57,365 bases of DNA from Xanthobacteraceae bacterium. GTDB lineage: Bacteria > Pseudomonadota > Alphaproteobacteria > Rhizobiales > Xanthobacteraceae. The position numbers and the translations under genes were made by a program. The stretch's first letter is position 1. The number at the start of each line of letters is the position of its first letter. The DNA lies in the NCBI GenBank assembly GCA_028290465.1, contig JAQGJU010000128.1, positions 1-57,365 of the forward strand, read 5' to 3'. This document shows positions 37,843-46,551 of this stretch, one piece after another. The notes below the pieces were generated by a model, which saw only the letters and a list, made by a program, of their open reading frames with translations, was not told where the DNA came from and did not search any database.

Positions 37843-38331
37843 CTACTCTTCCTTATACCCCAACGCCTGCTCGTTGCCCTTGGCGCCGTAATACTTGAAC
37901 GGCAGGAATTTACCCGACATCGAGATCTTGACGCGGTCGCCCTTCGGGTCCGGCAGGCGCACCATCTCCATGTCGAAGTCGATCGCCGACATGATGCCGT
38001 CGCCGAACTCTTCCTCGATCAGCACCTTCCAGGCCGGACCGTTGATCAAAACGAGTTCGTAGAACCGGTAGATCAGCGGATCGGTCGGCGGCATGACGGC
38101 GCCGGCACCGCGCATCGGCACTTCGTTGAGCATCGCCTGCTCGGTCTTCGACAGGCCAAACAGCTTGGCGGCCGCCGCAGCCTGCGGCTTGGTTAGCTTA
38201 TGCTGGCCGAGCAGCGCGCCGGTGACCAGCACCGGCGACATGCCGCCGATCTGCTCGCAGATATAGCTCCACTTCCATTCCTTCTCGCGCTTGATGTCGA
38301 GAATCTTTTCGGTCAGTTCGCTGCGCTTCAT
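37843..38331 (-). CDS. cynS: Cyanate hydratase (cyanase)
   Basis: A 162-residue cyanase, which turns cyanate and bicarbonate into ammonia and two carbon dioxide. Catalytic Arg89, Glu92 (YRFYEL) and Ser115 (GIMSAIDF) line up with E. coli Arg96, Glu99 and Ser122. The N-terminal helical domain resembles a DNA-binding fold but only aids decamer formation. AGGAG precedes ATG 38331. It is the last gene of the cyanate operon, 17 bp after the ATPase. Confidence 0.97.
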   Translation of the reverse strand: MKRSELTEKILDIKREKEWKWSYICEQIGGMSPVLVTGALLGQHKLTKPQAAAAAKLFGLSKTEQAMLNEVPMRGAGAVMPPTDPLIYRFYELVLINGPAWKVLIEEEFGDGIMSAIDFDMEMVRLPDPKGDRVKISMSGKFLPFKYYGAKGNEQALGYKEE

Positions 38332-38347
38332 GTTGGGCTCCTTGGAT

Positions 38348-39238
38348 CTATTCGGCGGCGAGTGAGGGACTTGCATGCGGATCGAGCGCGGTGCTGGGCC
38401 GCACCAGCGGCACGTTGCGGCGGTCGAAGCCGTTGGTCTTCATTTCCTCGGCGAAGCTTTTCGAGCGCGTGACCAGGAAATCGATGATGTGATTGCGCGT
38501 GCCGTAATACAGCGGGTGACGATGGAAATCGATGCGCTTGCGGTCTTTCGGCAGCGGGTTCTCGACCATCTCGGCCATCACGGCTTCCGGACCGTTGGTC
38601 ATCAACACCACCCGGTCGGCCAGATAAATTGCCTCGTCGACATCGTGCGTGATCATGAATACCGTTTGACCCGTCGTCAGGCAGATGCGCCGCACCTCGT
38701 CCTGCAGCGTGCCGCGCGTCAAAGCGTCGAGCGCCGAGAACGGTTCGTCCATCAGCAGGATCTTGGGCTCGATGGATAGAGCGCGGGCAATGCCGACGCG
38801 TTGCTTCATGCCGCCGGACAATTCCGCCGGCCGCTTGTGCTCGGCGCCCGTGAGGCCGACCAGATCGATGAATTTTTTCGCTTGCGCCTCGACCTTGGCC
38901 TTGTCCCAGTTGCGCCATTTCGACGACACCGCATAGGCGACGTTGCCGAGCACGGTGCGCCACGGCAGCAGCGCGTGACTCTGGAAGATCACCGCGCGAT
39001 CGAGGCTCGGGCCTTCGATGGCCTGATTGTCGACGATGACGACGCCGTCCGACGGCGTGTCGAGCCCGGCCAGGATATTCAGCACCGTGGTCTTGCCGCA
39101 GCCCGAATGGCCGATGATGCAGGTGAAGTCGCCACGCTGCATCGACAGCCACAGGTCGGAGAACACCGTCGTGGTGCCGCCCGGCGTCTTGAAGCGCTTG
39201 GTGATGCCTTCGATGGAAATGAATTTCTCGGTCATCAT
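38348..39238 (-). CDS. cynD: Cyanate/nitrate-type ABC transporter ATPase
   Basis: A 296-residue NrtD/CynD-type ATPase. The Walker A is GHSGCGKTT (43-51), signature LSGGMKQRVGIARAL, Walker B ILLMDEPFSALD and the switch MITHDVDEA. The C-terminal extension (RRNVPLVRPSTALDPHASPSLAAE) is longer than in simple sulfonate ATPases. It starts 4 bp after the permease stop and powers cyanate import together with 39243 and 40246. Confidence 0.9.
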   Translation of the reverse strand: MMTEKFISIEGITKRFKTPGGTTTVFSDLWLSMQRGDFTCIIGHSGCGKTTVLNILAGLDTPSDGVVIVDNQAIEGPSLDRAVIFQSHALLPWRTVLGNVAYAVSSKWRNWDKAKVEAQAKKFIDLVGLTGAEHKRPAELSGGMKQRVGIARALSIEPKILLMDEPFSALDALTRGTLQDEVRRICLTTGQTVFMITHDVDEAIYLADRVVLMTNGPEAVMAEMVENPLPKDRKRIDFHRHPLYYGTRNHIIDFLVTRSKSFAEEMKTNGFDRRNVPLVRPSTALDPHASPSLAAE

Positions 39239-39242
39239 CGCC

Positions 39243-40082
39243 CTACTCCGGAAACGTGACCATGCGCGTCAGGCGCGCCAGCACCTGATCGAGCAGCATG
39301 CCGACGAGGCCGATCAACAGGATCGCGATGATCACATTGACGATGGACAGGTTGTTCCATTCGTTCCACACGAAGTAGCCGATGCCGGTGCCGCCGACCA
39401 ACATCTCGGCCGCGACGATTACCAGCCAGGCGATGCCGATCGAAATCCGCATGCCGGTCAGGATGGTCGGAGCTGCAGCGGGCAGGATCACCGTATAGGC
39501 GCGGCGGAAGGCGCCGACTTCCAGCGTGCGTGCGACGTTCAGCCATTCCTTGCGCACTGCGGCGACGCCGAACGCGGTGTTGATCAGCATCGGCCATAGC
39601 GAACAGATGAAAATGACGAAGATTGCCGACAGGCCGGAATCCTTGATGGTGTAGAGAGCCAGCGGCATCCAGGCGAGCGGCGAGATCGGTTTGAGTACCT
39701 GGATGAATGGATCGAGGGCGCGGCTCATCAGCGGCGACATGCCGATCAGGAATCCGAGCGGCACCGCGACCAGCACGGCCAGCAGATAACCGAGCCCGAC
39801 GCGCGCAATCGAATAGCCAAGCTGAATGCCGAGACCCTTGTCGTTCGGACCGTTGTCGTAGAACGGCCGCTTCAGGTGCTCCCAAAGTTTTATGCCGACA
39901 TCGACAGGGCCCGGCATCGCCGATTTGCCCTGCGTCGCCGTCAGGCCCATCAGCTTGGCGTATTCCGGACTCATCTGCTGCGTCACGCCAGTGCCGCGCG
40001 TCGCCAGATGCCAGGCGCCGAGAAACAGCGCCAGCACCAGGATCGACAACAGGCCGGCGCGCAGGCCGAGCGGGATGTTCAT
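39243..40082 (-). CDS. cynB: Cyanate/nitrate-type ABC transporter permease
   Basis: A 279-residue inner-membrane permease of the NrtB/CynB/SsuC family. An early helix (LLSILVLALFLGAWHLA) is followed by a periplasmic loop (PNDKGLGIQLGYSIARV) and five more helices, with the coupling motif EWLNVARTLEVGAFRRAYTVILPAAAPTILTGMRISIGIAW. It follows the binding protein after a palindromic repeat at 40096-40202. Confidence 0.9.
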   Translation of the reverse strand: MNIPLGLRAGLLSILVLALFLGAWHLATRGTGVTQQMSPEYAKLMGLTATQGKSAMPGPVDVGIKLWEHLKRPFYDNGPNDKGLGIQLGYSIARVGLGYLLAVLVAVPLGFLIGMSPLMSRALDPFIQVLKPISPLAWMPLALYTIKDSGLSAIFVIFICSLWPMLINTAFGVAAVRKEWLNVARTLEVGAFRRAYTVILPAAAPTILTGMRISIGIAWLVIVAAEMLVGGTGIGYFVWNEWNNLSIVNVIIAILLIGLVGMLLDQVLARLTRMVTFPE

Positions 40083-40095
40083 GGGTTCTCTCTTC

Positions 40096-40202
40096 TCCCT
40101 CCCCCGCTTGCGGGGGAGGGTCGGGGTGGGGGCAGCGGGTTGCGATAATGAGCCCCCACCCGGCTCACTTCGTTCGCCGACCTCCCCGCAAGCGGGAGAG
40201 GT
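40096..40202. repeat. Intergenic palindromic repeat, copy C (inside the cyanate operon)
   Basis: CTCCCTCCCCCGCTTGCGGG is mirrored by CTCCCCGCAAGCGGGAGAGG. The copy separates the binding protein from the permease within one transcript, so it may act as an RNA hairpin that balances expression of the binding protein and the membrane components. Confidence 0.75.
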
Positions 40203-40245
40203 AAACTAAGGGTCTCAGGTGACGGTCGTTGCGTTGTGCTTGTTC

Positions 40246-41631
40246 TCACGTCCGCTTGATGGCGAAGCTGTTGACGTAGTCCGCCGGCTTTTCCGGATCG
40301 AAAGTCTTGCCCATCACCACGATGGATTTGGTCGTGGTCGTCGGCGGCGTCAGCCCGACTTCCTTCATCAGCTTGGCGGTGTCGGTCGCCAGATACACCT
40401 GCTGCGCGACCGCCTTGTAATCGACCTCGCCCTTGATCTGACCCCAGCGCTTCATCTGCGTCATGATCCAGATCGCGAAGGATTCCCACGGGAACGGATC
40501 GAAATCGACGCGCTTGGCGTCCGTCAACACATTGCCAAGGCCGTCGGCGTAAGTGCCGGTCAGGATCTGTTCGAGCACGATCTCCGGCTGGTTGATGTAA
40601 TTCGCCGGCGCGATCGCGGCCGCGATCTGCTTGCGGTTCTCGGGCTTGGCCGCGAACGCGGTGGCGTCGATGATGGATTTCAACAGCGCTGCATAGGTGT
40701 TCGGCGTCTGGGTGATGAACTCCTTCGAGGCCGCGAAGGCGCAGCACGGATGGCCGTCCCACATTTCCTTGGACAGCATGTGGATGAAGCCGACGCCGTC
40801 ATACACCGCGCGCTGGTTCATCGGATCGGGACCGAGGAAGCCGTCGATATTGTCGGCGCGCAGGTTGGCGACCATTTCCGGCGGCGGCACCGCGCGGATC
40901 TGCACGTCCTGATCCGGATCGAGACCGTGCTCGGCCAGATAATAACGCAGCAGATAATTGTGCATCGAGAAGTCGAACGGCACCGCGAACTTGAAGCCCT
41001 TCCACGACTTCGGATCGCGCTTGTCCTTGTGCTTCATCGCGAGCGTGATCGCCTGGCCGTTGATGTTCTCGATCGCCGGCACCGTATAGGGGATCGGATT
41101 GGAACCGACGCCCAACGAAATTGCCAGCGGCATCGGCGACAGCATATGGGCCGCGTCGTATTCCTTGTTGATGGTCTTGTCGCGGATCACCGCCCAGCCG
41201 GCGGTCTTGATCACGTCAACGTTCAGGCCGTGCTTCTCATAGAAGCCCATCGGCTTCGCCATGATGATCGGCGTCGCGCAGGTGATCGGGATGAAGCCGA
41301 CCTTGAGGTCCTTCTTCTCGATCGGCCCGCCTTGCGCAAACACTTCCGTTGCGGTCTTCAGCGGAAAGAACTGCGACAGCGCGGCGAGCGCCGTGGACGC
41401 GCCGACCGATTTCAGGAAGGCGCGGCGCGCCACATCCTGCGGAAAGATCTGGCGCATCACGGCGGACGCGACCACGCCCTCATAGCGCTTCTCTTCATTC
41501 TCGACCGGCACGCATTGCATCTGCGTTCCGGCGTCGCGGTCATGATCGGTCTGGCTGATATGCCGCCCGCAGGCGCAGCCGGCGCGGTTCAGCGAACGTT
41601 TGTCGTCGAACGGATTGTCGAAGGTGGACAT
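40246..41631 (-). CDS. cynA: Cyanate/nitrate ABC transporter substrate-binding protein
   Basis: A 461-residue NrtA/CynA-like binding protein. It begins with an unusual 60-residue stretch (including CACGRH and MQCVP), then a Tat-type signal, ARRAFLKSVGASTALAALSQFF. The mature body has LKVGFIPITCATPIIMAKPMGFY, PVPYTV-like and MHNYLLRYYLAEHGLDPDQDV segments typical of nitrate/bicarbonate/cyanate-binding relatives. It is first in the operon, behind the sigma-54 promoter at 41670. Cyanate specificity is inferred from cynS at the operon end. Confidence 0.88.
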   Translation of the reverse strand: MSTFDNPFDDKRSLNRAGCACGRHISQTDHDRDAGTQMQCVPVENEEKRYEGVVASAVMRQIFPQDVARRAFLKSVGASTALAALSQFFPLKTATEVFAQGGPIEKKDLKVGFIPITCATPIIMAKPMGFYEKHGLNVDVIKTAGWAVIRDKTINKEYDAAHMLSPMPLAISLGVGSNPIPYTVPAIENINGQAITLAMKHKDKRDPKSWKGFKFAVPFDFSMHNYLLRYYLAEHGLDPDQDVQIRAVPPPEMVANLRADNIDGFLGPDPMNQRAVYDGVGFIHMLSKEMWDGHPCCAFAASKEFITQTPNTYAALLKSIIDATAFAAKPENRKQIAAAIAPANYINQPEIVLEQILTGTYADGLGNVLTDAKRVDFDPFPWESFAIWIMTQMKRWGQIKGEVDYKAVAQQVYLATDTAKLMKEVGLTPPTTTTKSIVVMGKTFDPEKPADYVNSFAIKRT

Positions 41632-41669
41632 CGAAGCTCTCCTCAGCCGGCTGTTGCAAAACCGTAATC

Positions 41670-41685
41670 AGCAACAAGCATGCCA
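41670..41685 (-). promoter_or_regulatory. Sigma-54 (-24/-12) promoter of the cyanate operon
   Basis: On the minus strand TGGCATG-CTTG-TTGCT matches the consensus TGGCACG-N4-TTGCW with one mismatch, 39 bp upstream of the binding protein ATG. It is the right geometry for sigma-54 polymerase, which needs an AAA+ activator. Confidence 0.7.
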
Positions 41686-41781
41686 GGGGCAGCGAAAATC
41701 ATGTCGCAGGAGCGCTGCGCACCGGATGGCCCTGTTCTTGCTGATTTACAGGCCTTAGAGACGCCGGTGAGTGCTACGAGA

Positions 41782-41798
41782 TTTCGTGAATGACGAAA
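41782..41798. promoter_or_regulatory. Inverted repeat, possible enhancer for the sigma-54 activator
   Basis: TTTCGT-GAATG-ACGAAA is a perfect 6-bp inverted repeat, about 100 bp before the -24 element and just upstream of the activator gene. Binding by the activator is inferred. Confidence 0.4.
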
Positions 41799-41852
41799 CT
41801 TCGTCGCAAAACCAGCGAGATTCCGTAGCCCGCAAGCCGTTCGGACCCGACC

Positions 41853-43376
41853 ATGGACAATCCGCCCGCCGACAACTTTGATGAGATTCTGGGCAGCAGC
41901 CGCTTCGGTCAGCTTATTTTGAGCGCAGCCGGCGAAGGCATCTATGGCGTGAACGCCGACGGCAAGACGATCTTCGTCAATCCAGCGGCCGAACGCATGC
42001 TCGGCTGGACCTCGGCCGAACTGGTTGGTCACGACATGCACCGCATCGTGCACCACACCCATCAGGACGGCTCACCCTACCCGGACGAGCACTGCCCGAT
42101 CTATGCGGCGTTCCGCGACGGCGCGGTGCATCAGGTCGACAATGAAGTGTTCTGGCGGCGCGACGGGACGTCCTTTTGCGTCGACTACACCTCGACGCCG
42201 ATTCGCGACCGCGGCGCGCTGGTCGGCGCCGTCATCGTGTTTCGCGACATTACCCAGCGCCGCGAGGCCGACGAAAAGCTGCGCGCCGCCCATGACGAAG
42301 TCGAGCGGCTGCGGCAGAAACTGGAATTGGAGAACGCGTATCTCCAGGAAGAGATCCGCATCGAGGGCCATCATTACGGCCTGATCGGGCGCAGCGCCGC
42401 GATCCAGAACATCCTGCGGCAGATCGAACTGGTGGCGCCGACCGACGCCAGCGTCCTCATCGCGGGCGAATCCGGCACCGGCAAGGAACTGATTGCGCGT
42501 GCCATCCATGCGGCCAGCGCGCGCAGCGACCGGCCGCTGATCCGGGTCAATGGCGCCTCGGTGCCGCGCGAACTGTTCGAGAGCGAATTCTTCGGCCATG
42601 CGCAGGGTGCGTTTGCAGGCGCTTTGCGCGACCGGGTCGGACGTTTTGAACTGGCCGATGGCGGCACGCTGTTCATCGACGAGGTCGGCGAGATCCCAAT
42701 CGAGCTGCAAGGCAAGCTGCTGCGCGTGCTGCAAGAGGGCCAGTTCGAACGCGTCGGTGAAGAGCAAACCCGTGTGGTCGATGTGCGGGTGATCGCGGCC
42801 ACCAACCGCGACCTGAAGCAGGAAGTGAAGCGCGGCCGGTTCCGGGCGGACCTGTATTTCCGGCTCAACGTGTTTCCGATCGAACAGCTGCCGTTGCGCG
42901 AGCGGCGCGATGACATTGCGCTGCTGGCGGCGCACTTCGTCGGCGTCGAAAGCCGCAAGCTCAAACGTACCGATCTCAGGCTGACCGAAGGCGACGTGCG
43001 CCGCCTCACCCATTACGACTGGCCCGGCAACGTCCGCGAGCTGGAAAACGTCATCGAGCGCGGCGCCATATTGGCCAGGCATGGACGGCTGCGCATCGAC
43101 CTGCCGGACGGCAAGGTTGCGTCCGTTGGATTGGGTACCAGTAAGGCCGGCGGCCCATTCCCGGTACTGACCGACGACGCGCGGCGCGAGCGCGACCGCG
43201 CCAATATCGTGGCGGCGCTCGCAGCCAGCGGCGGCAAAGTATTCGGCCACGGCGGCGCCGCGGAGCTGCTGGACGTCAAGCCGACCACGCTGGCGTCAAG
43301 GATCAAAGCGTTGGGGATCAGCCTAGGACGGCGGGAGAACGCGCGAGGGGAAAGTAAGCCTCACCACGCGTTCTGA
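41853..43376 (+). CDS. PAS-AAA+ sigma-54-dependent transcription activator
   Basis: A 507-residue regulator. An N-terminal PAS domain (about 14-135; FGQLILSAAGEGIYGVNADG to FRDITQRREA) and a coiled linker lead to the AAA+ domain with GESGTGKE (205-212) and GTLFIDE Walker B. The sigma-54 contact loop reads GAFAGA (252-257) instead of GAFTGA. A Fis-type DNA-binding domain closes the protein (about 455-490). It is divergent from the cyanate operon, so it is the likely regulator. What the PAS domain senses is unknown. Confidence 0.9.
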   Translation: MDNPPADNFDEILGSSRFGQLILSAAGEGIYGVNADGKTIFVNPAAERMLGWTSAELVGHDMHRIVHHTHQDGSPYPDEHCPIYAAFRDGAVHQVDNEVFWRRDGTSFCVDYTSTPIRDRGALVGAVIVFRDITQRREADEKLRAAHDEVERLRQKLELENAYLQEEIRIEGHHYGLIGRSAAIQNILRQIELVAPTDASVLIAGESGTGKELIARAIHAASARSDRPLIRVNGASVPRELFESEFFGHAQGAFAGALRDRVGRFELADGGTLFIDEVGEIPIELQGKLLRVLQEGQFERVGEEQTRVVDVRVIAATNRDLKQEVKRGRFRADLYFRLNVFPIEQLPLRERRDDIALLAAHFVGVESRKLKRTDLRLTEGDVRRLTHYDWPGNVRELENVIERGAILARHGRLRIDLPDGKVASVGLGTSKAGGPFPVLTDDARRERDRANIVAALAASGGKVFGHGGAAELLDVKPTTLASRIKALGISLGRRENARGESKPHHAF

Positions 43377-43380
43377 CTAA

Positions 43381-43513
43381 ACCCTCCCCCTTGCGGGGAG
43401 GGTCGCTGGTCGATGCGAAGCGAGACCAGCGGAGTGGGGTAAATTTACTGCTGCGAAGCGTTGACCCCCACCCCGCTCGCTACGCTCGTGACCCTCCCCG
43501 CAAGGGGGAGGGT
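43381..43513. repeat. Intergenic palindromic repeat, copy D
   Basis: CCCTCCCCCTTGCGGGGAGG is mirrored by CCTCCCCGCAAGGGGGAGGG, with CACCCCGCTCGCTACGCTCG inside, closely matching copy B. It lies between convergent gene ends. Confidence 0.8.
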
Positions 43514-43519
43514 TAAGAA

Positions 43520-44311
43520 CTACGTCGTCTGCTTCAGCGACGCCCGGACCTCGTCCTCGATCAGCTTCCATATCTCATCGACCAGCCGGACGAATTCCGG
43601 CTGACGTTTCATCTCCAGCGTACGTGGGCGCGGCAGATCGACCTTGATCTCCTGGCGGACGGTGCCAGGCCGCGCGCTGAACACCACGACGCGGTCGGAC
43701 AGGAACACGGCCTCATCGATCTGATGCGTGATCAGCACCACGGTCTTCTTGCTCTCCTGCCAGATCGTCAGCAGCTCGGTTTGCATGATCTCGCGGGTCT
43801 GCGCATCCAGCGCCGCGAACGGCTCGTCCAGCAACAGGATTTTCGGATTGACGGCCAGCGCCCGCGCCACGTTGACGCGCTGACGCATGCCGCCGGACAG
43901 TTGATGCGGATAATGCTGCTCGAAGCCCTGCAAGCCCGCAAGATTGACGAAGTACTGCGCGGTCTTGTCGGCTTCCGCCTTTGGCGTGCGGGCCAGCGTC
44001 AACCCATAGGCGACATTCTCGGCGACGGTCTTCCACGGCAGCAGTGCGTCCTGCTGGAACACCATCGCGCGGTCGCGGCCGGGCCGGGTGACGGCAGCGC
44101 CATCGACATAGACCTTGCCGCCGGACGGCTCCAGCAGCCCGTCGATAATGCGCAACAGCGTCGACTTGCCGCTGCCGCTGGCGCCGACGATGGCGACGAA
44201 CTCGCCCTCCTCGATCGACAGGTTGATGCCGCGCAGCGCCTCGACGCCCGGCTTGCCGGTGCGGTTGAAGGTCTTGTCGATGTTCTCGATGCGTAGTCGG
44301 GCGATGCTCAT
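43520..44311 (-). CDS. ABC transporter ATPase of the amidohydrolase operon
   Basis: A 263-residue SsuB/TauB-type ATPase: Walker A GASGSGKST, signature LSGGMRQRVNVARAL, Walker B ILLLDEPFAALD and switch LITHQIDEA. It is the last gene of the five-gene operon, overlapping the permease stop by four bases. The long frame to 45001 covers the permease in another frame and is not real. Confidence 0.92.
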   Translation of the reverse strand: MSIARLRIENIDKTFNRTGKPGVEALRGINLSIEEGEFVAIVGASGSGKSTLLRIIDGLLEPSGGKVYVDGAAVTRPGRDRAMVFQQDALLPWKTVAENVAYGLTLARTPKAEADKTAQYFVNLAGLQGFEQHYPHQLSGGMRQRVNVARALAVNPKILLLDEPFAALDAQTREIMQTELLTIWQESKKTVVLITHQIDEAVFLSDRVVVFSARPGTVRQEIKVDLPRPRTLEMKRQPEFVRLVDEIWKLIEDEVRASLKQTT

Positions 44312-45093
44312 TCCTGCCTCCACGGCGCGAGGCGACGCTGCAAGGCCTCGAAGATCATGCTGCCGATCAGGCCCATCGCGCCAAGCACGATCACATAGCC
44401 GAGCACGCGCGCGGTATCGAAGGTCTGGCTCGCCGACATGATGGCGAAGCCGAAGCCGGCAAACGAACCGAAGAATTCCGCGACCACGATGCCGACGAGG
44501 GCACGCGCCCACGCGACCCGGATGCCGCTGACGATGAACGGCAGCGCGAACGGGAACGTGACGGTGCTGAAGATCTGCAGCCCGGTCGCATTGAACGACT
44601 TCGCCGCCTCGATCAGTTGCCGGTCGGTCGCCCGCAGGCCGGCCTCGGTCGTGACCACCACCGGAAACACCGCGACCAGCAGCACCAGCACGAATTTCGA
44701 CGCAAAGCCGAGCCCGAGCCAGGCGATGAACAGCGGCGCCAGCGCGATGATCGGCACCGAATTGAGCGCGCTGAGCAGCGGCCCCGCGGTGAGCGACAGC
44801 ATCTTGCTCGATGCCAGCGAGAGACCGATGGCGATGCCGATCGCCACCGACACGATGAACGAGGTGCCGACCGCCGTCACGGTCGCGATGGCGTTTTCCC
44901 ACATCGCGCCTTTTTTGACTTCGCCGATCAGCGCGTTGAGCACTTCCAGCGGCGGCACCAGCAGCAGGCGGTTGGTCACGAACGTGGCCACCACCTCCCA
45001 CAGGATCAGCACCGAAACCAACGACACAGCGAGGCGCACCAGCGCCGCGCTACGCGTATCCTGTTCCAGGAATTCGAAGATCTGCTTACGCAA
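44308..45093 (-). CDS. ABC transporter permease of the amidohydrolase operon
   Basis: A 261-residue inner-membrane permease with about six helices, beginning LVRLAVSLVSVLILWEVVATFV and with the coupling motif RQLIEAAKSFNATGLQIFSTVTFPFALPFIVSGIRVAWARALVGIVVAEFFGS. It belongs to the taurine/sulfonate/pyrimidine-precursor permease group. It overlaps the ATPase start by four bases and follows the amidohydrolase by 31 bp. Confidence 0.9.
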   Translation of the reverse strand: MRKQIFEFLEQDTRSAALVRLAVSLVSVLILWEVVATFVTNRLLLVPPLEVLNALIGEVKKGAMWENAIATVTAVGTSFIVSVAIGIAIGLSLASSKMLSLTAGPLLSALNSVPIIALAPLFIAWLGLGFASKFVLVLLVAVFPVVVTTEAGLRATDRQLIEAAKSFNATGLQIFSTVTFPFALPFIVSGIRVAWARALVGIVVAEFFGSFAGFGFAIMSASQTFDTARVLGYVIVLGAMGLIGSMIFEALQRRLAPWRQE

Positions 45094-45124
45094 CGACGAT
45101 GTCCTTGTGTTCAGCGTGATCTGT

Positions 45125-46510
45125 TCAACCCGGATACTGGGCGCGGGCCTGCTTGCCCCAACCCTTTTCGCCGACGACCTTGCCGTCCTTGAACACGGTC
45201 TTGCCGCGCACCAGCGTGCGGACCGGCTTCCCCTTCACCTTGCGGCCCGCATAGGGGCTCCAACCGGTGAGGCTCAGCACGTCCTCGTCCTTGATCTCGT
45301 ATTCCTTTTCGAGATCGACCAGCACGATATCGGCGTGATAGCCGGGCAGGATCTGGCCCTTCTTCTCGATGCCGAAAATGCGCGCCGGCGCGGTCGAGGT
45401 CGCCTCGACGACGCGTTCCAGCGGGATCTTGTTCTCCAAGGCGGCGGTCAGGAACATGCTGAGATAGAACTGCGTCGACGGCGTGCCGGTATGCGCCTTC
45501 CAGCCGTCGGTCCAGCCGATTTCCTTTTCCTCGCGGGTGTGCGGCGCGTGGTCGGTCGCCACGATATCGATGGTGCCATCGTTAAGGCCTTCCCATAGGC
45601 TCGGCACGTTCTTCTCGGGCACCCAGTAGGACAGCGCGTACGAACCAAGCCGTTGGATCGCCGACCAGTCGCAGCCGAGGAACAGCGCCCACGGGTTGAT
45701 CTCGCAAGTGACGCGCTGACCTTCGGCCTTGGCGCGGCGGATCAGATCGACGCTGCCGGCGGTCTGGGTGTGCAGGATATGCAGATGGCAGCCGGCGGCC
45801 TTCTGCAGACGCAACAGCGTCGCGATCGCGGTCTCCCAGATCACACCGTCATGCGCCGCGTAGGCCTTGGCATAGGCCAGCGCATCGCGCTGCTGGCGTT
45901 CCCAGAATTCCTTCTCGATCACGTCCATCAGCGCTTGATCGTGCGGATGCACCATCAGCGGCACATTGACCTTGGCGCAATGCTGCATGATTTCCAGGAT
46001 CTTACCGTGGTCATGCACGCCGATGCCCGGCATATGCGGATACGACCGGCCGGTGTCGACCACCATGAAGATCTTGAACGCCGCGATGCCCTGTTCGGCC
46101 ATGCGCGGAATCTCGTCGGCGATCGTCGGCGCCGGATTGAAATTCCAGTCGACCACCGCGTCGCGCTCATAGATCGCAAACTGCTTGTTCAGCAGATCGA
46201 AGCTGTTCGGCGGCGGGGTCACGTTCGGCATCGCCACGGACGTGGTGACGCCGCCGGCCGCGCATTGCTGCGTCGAAGTGTAGATCGTGTCCTTGTATTC
46301 GAAACCCGGCTCGCTGCCTTCGCGATGGTGCGAATGCATGTCGATGACGCCCGGCAGGATCGCAAGACCCGTTGCGTCGATCACCTCCTTGGCTTCCGGC
46401 TCGAGGCCCGGCTCATACAGGCCGGCGATCAGGCCATCCTTGATGCCGATCGAGGTCTTCACGGAGCCGGTTGCGGTAATCAACAGGCCGTTGCGGATCA
46501 CGCTGTCCAT
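45125..46510 (-). CDS. Dihydroorotase/hydantoinase-like metal amidohydrolase
   Basis: A 461-residue cyclic amidohydrolase. Metal ligands are complete: His59 and His61 (MHSHHREG), carboxylated Lys146 (FKIFM), His188 (VHPHD), His247 (LHILHTQT) and Asp320 (ATDHAPH). It could open dihydroorotate, hydantoin, dihydropyrimidine or allantoin rings; the transport context points to an imported cyclic ureide. Its place between CobW and the permease argues against the pyrimidine biosynthetic pyrC. Confidence 0.85.
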   Translation of the reverse strand: MDSVIRNGLLITATGSVKTSIGIKDGLIAGLYEPGLEPEAKEVIDATGLAILPGVIDMHSHHREGSEPGFEYKDTIYTSTQQCAAGGVTTSVAMPNVTPPPNSFDLLNKQFAIYERDAVVDWNFNPAPTIADEIPRMAEQGIAAFKIFMVVDTGRSYPHMPGIGVHDHGKILEIMQHCAKVNVPLMVHPHDQALMDVIEKEFWERQQRDALAYAKAYAAHDGVIWETAIATLLRLQKAAGCHLHILHTQTAGSVDLIRRAKAEGQRVTCEINPWALFLGCDWSAIQRLGSYALSYWVPEKNVPSLWEGLNDGTIDIVATDHAPHTREEKEIGWTDGWKAHTGTPSTQFYLSMFLTAALENKIPLERVVEATSTAPARIFGIEKKGQILPGYHADIVLVDLEKEYEIKDEDVLSLTGWSPYAGRKVKGKPVRTLVRGKTVFKDGKVVGEKGWGKQARAQYPG

Positions 46511-46551
46511 TCACTCATCTCCTGGCAAAAGCAAAACGTTAAGACGTATTG

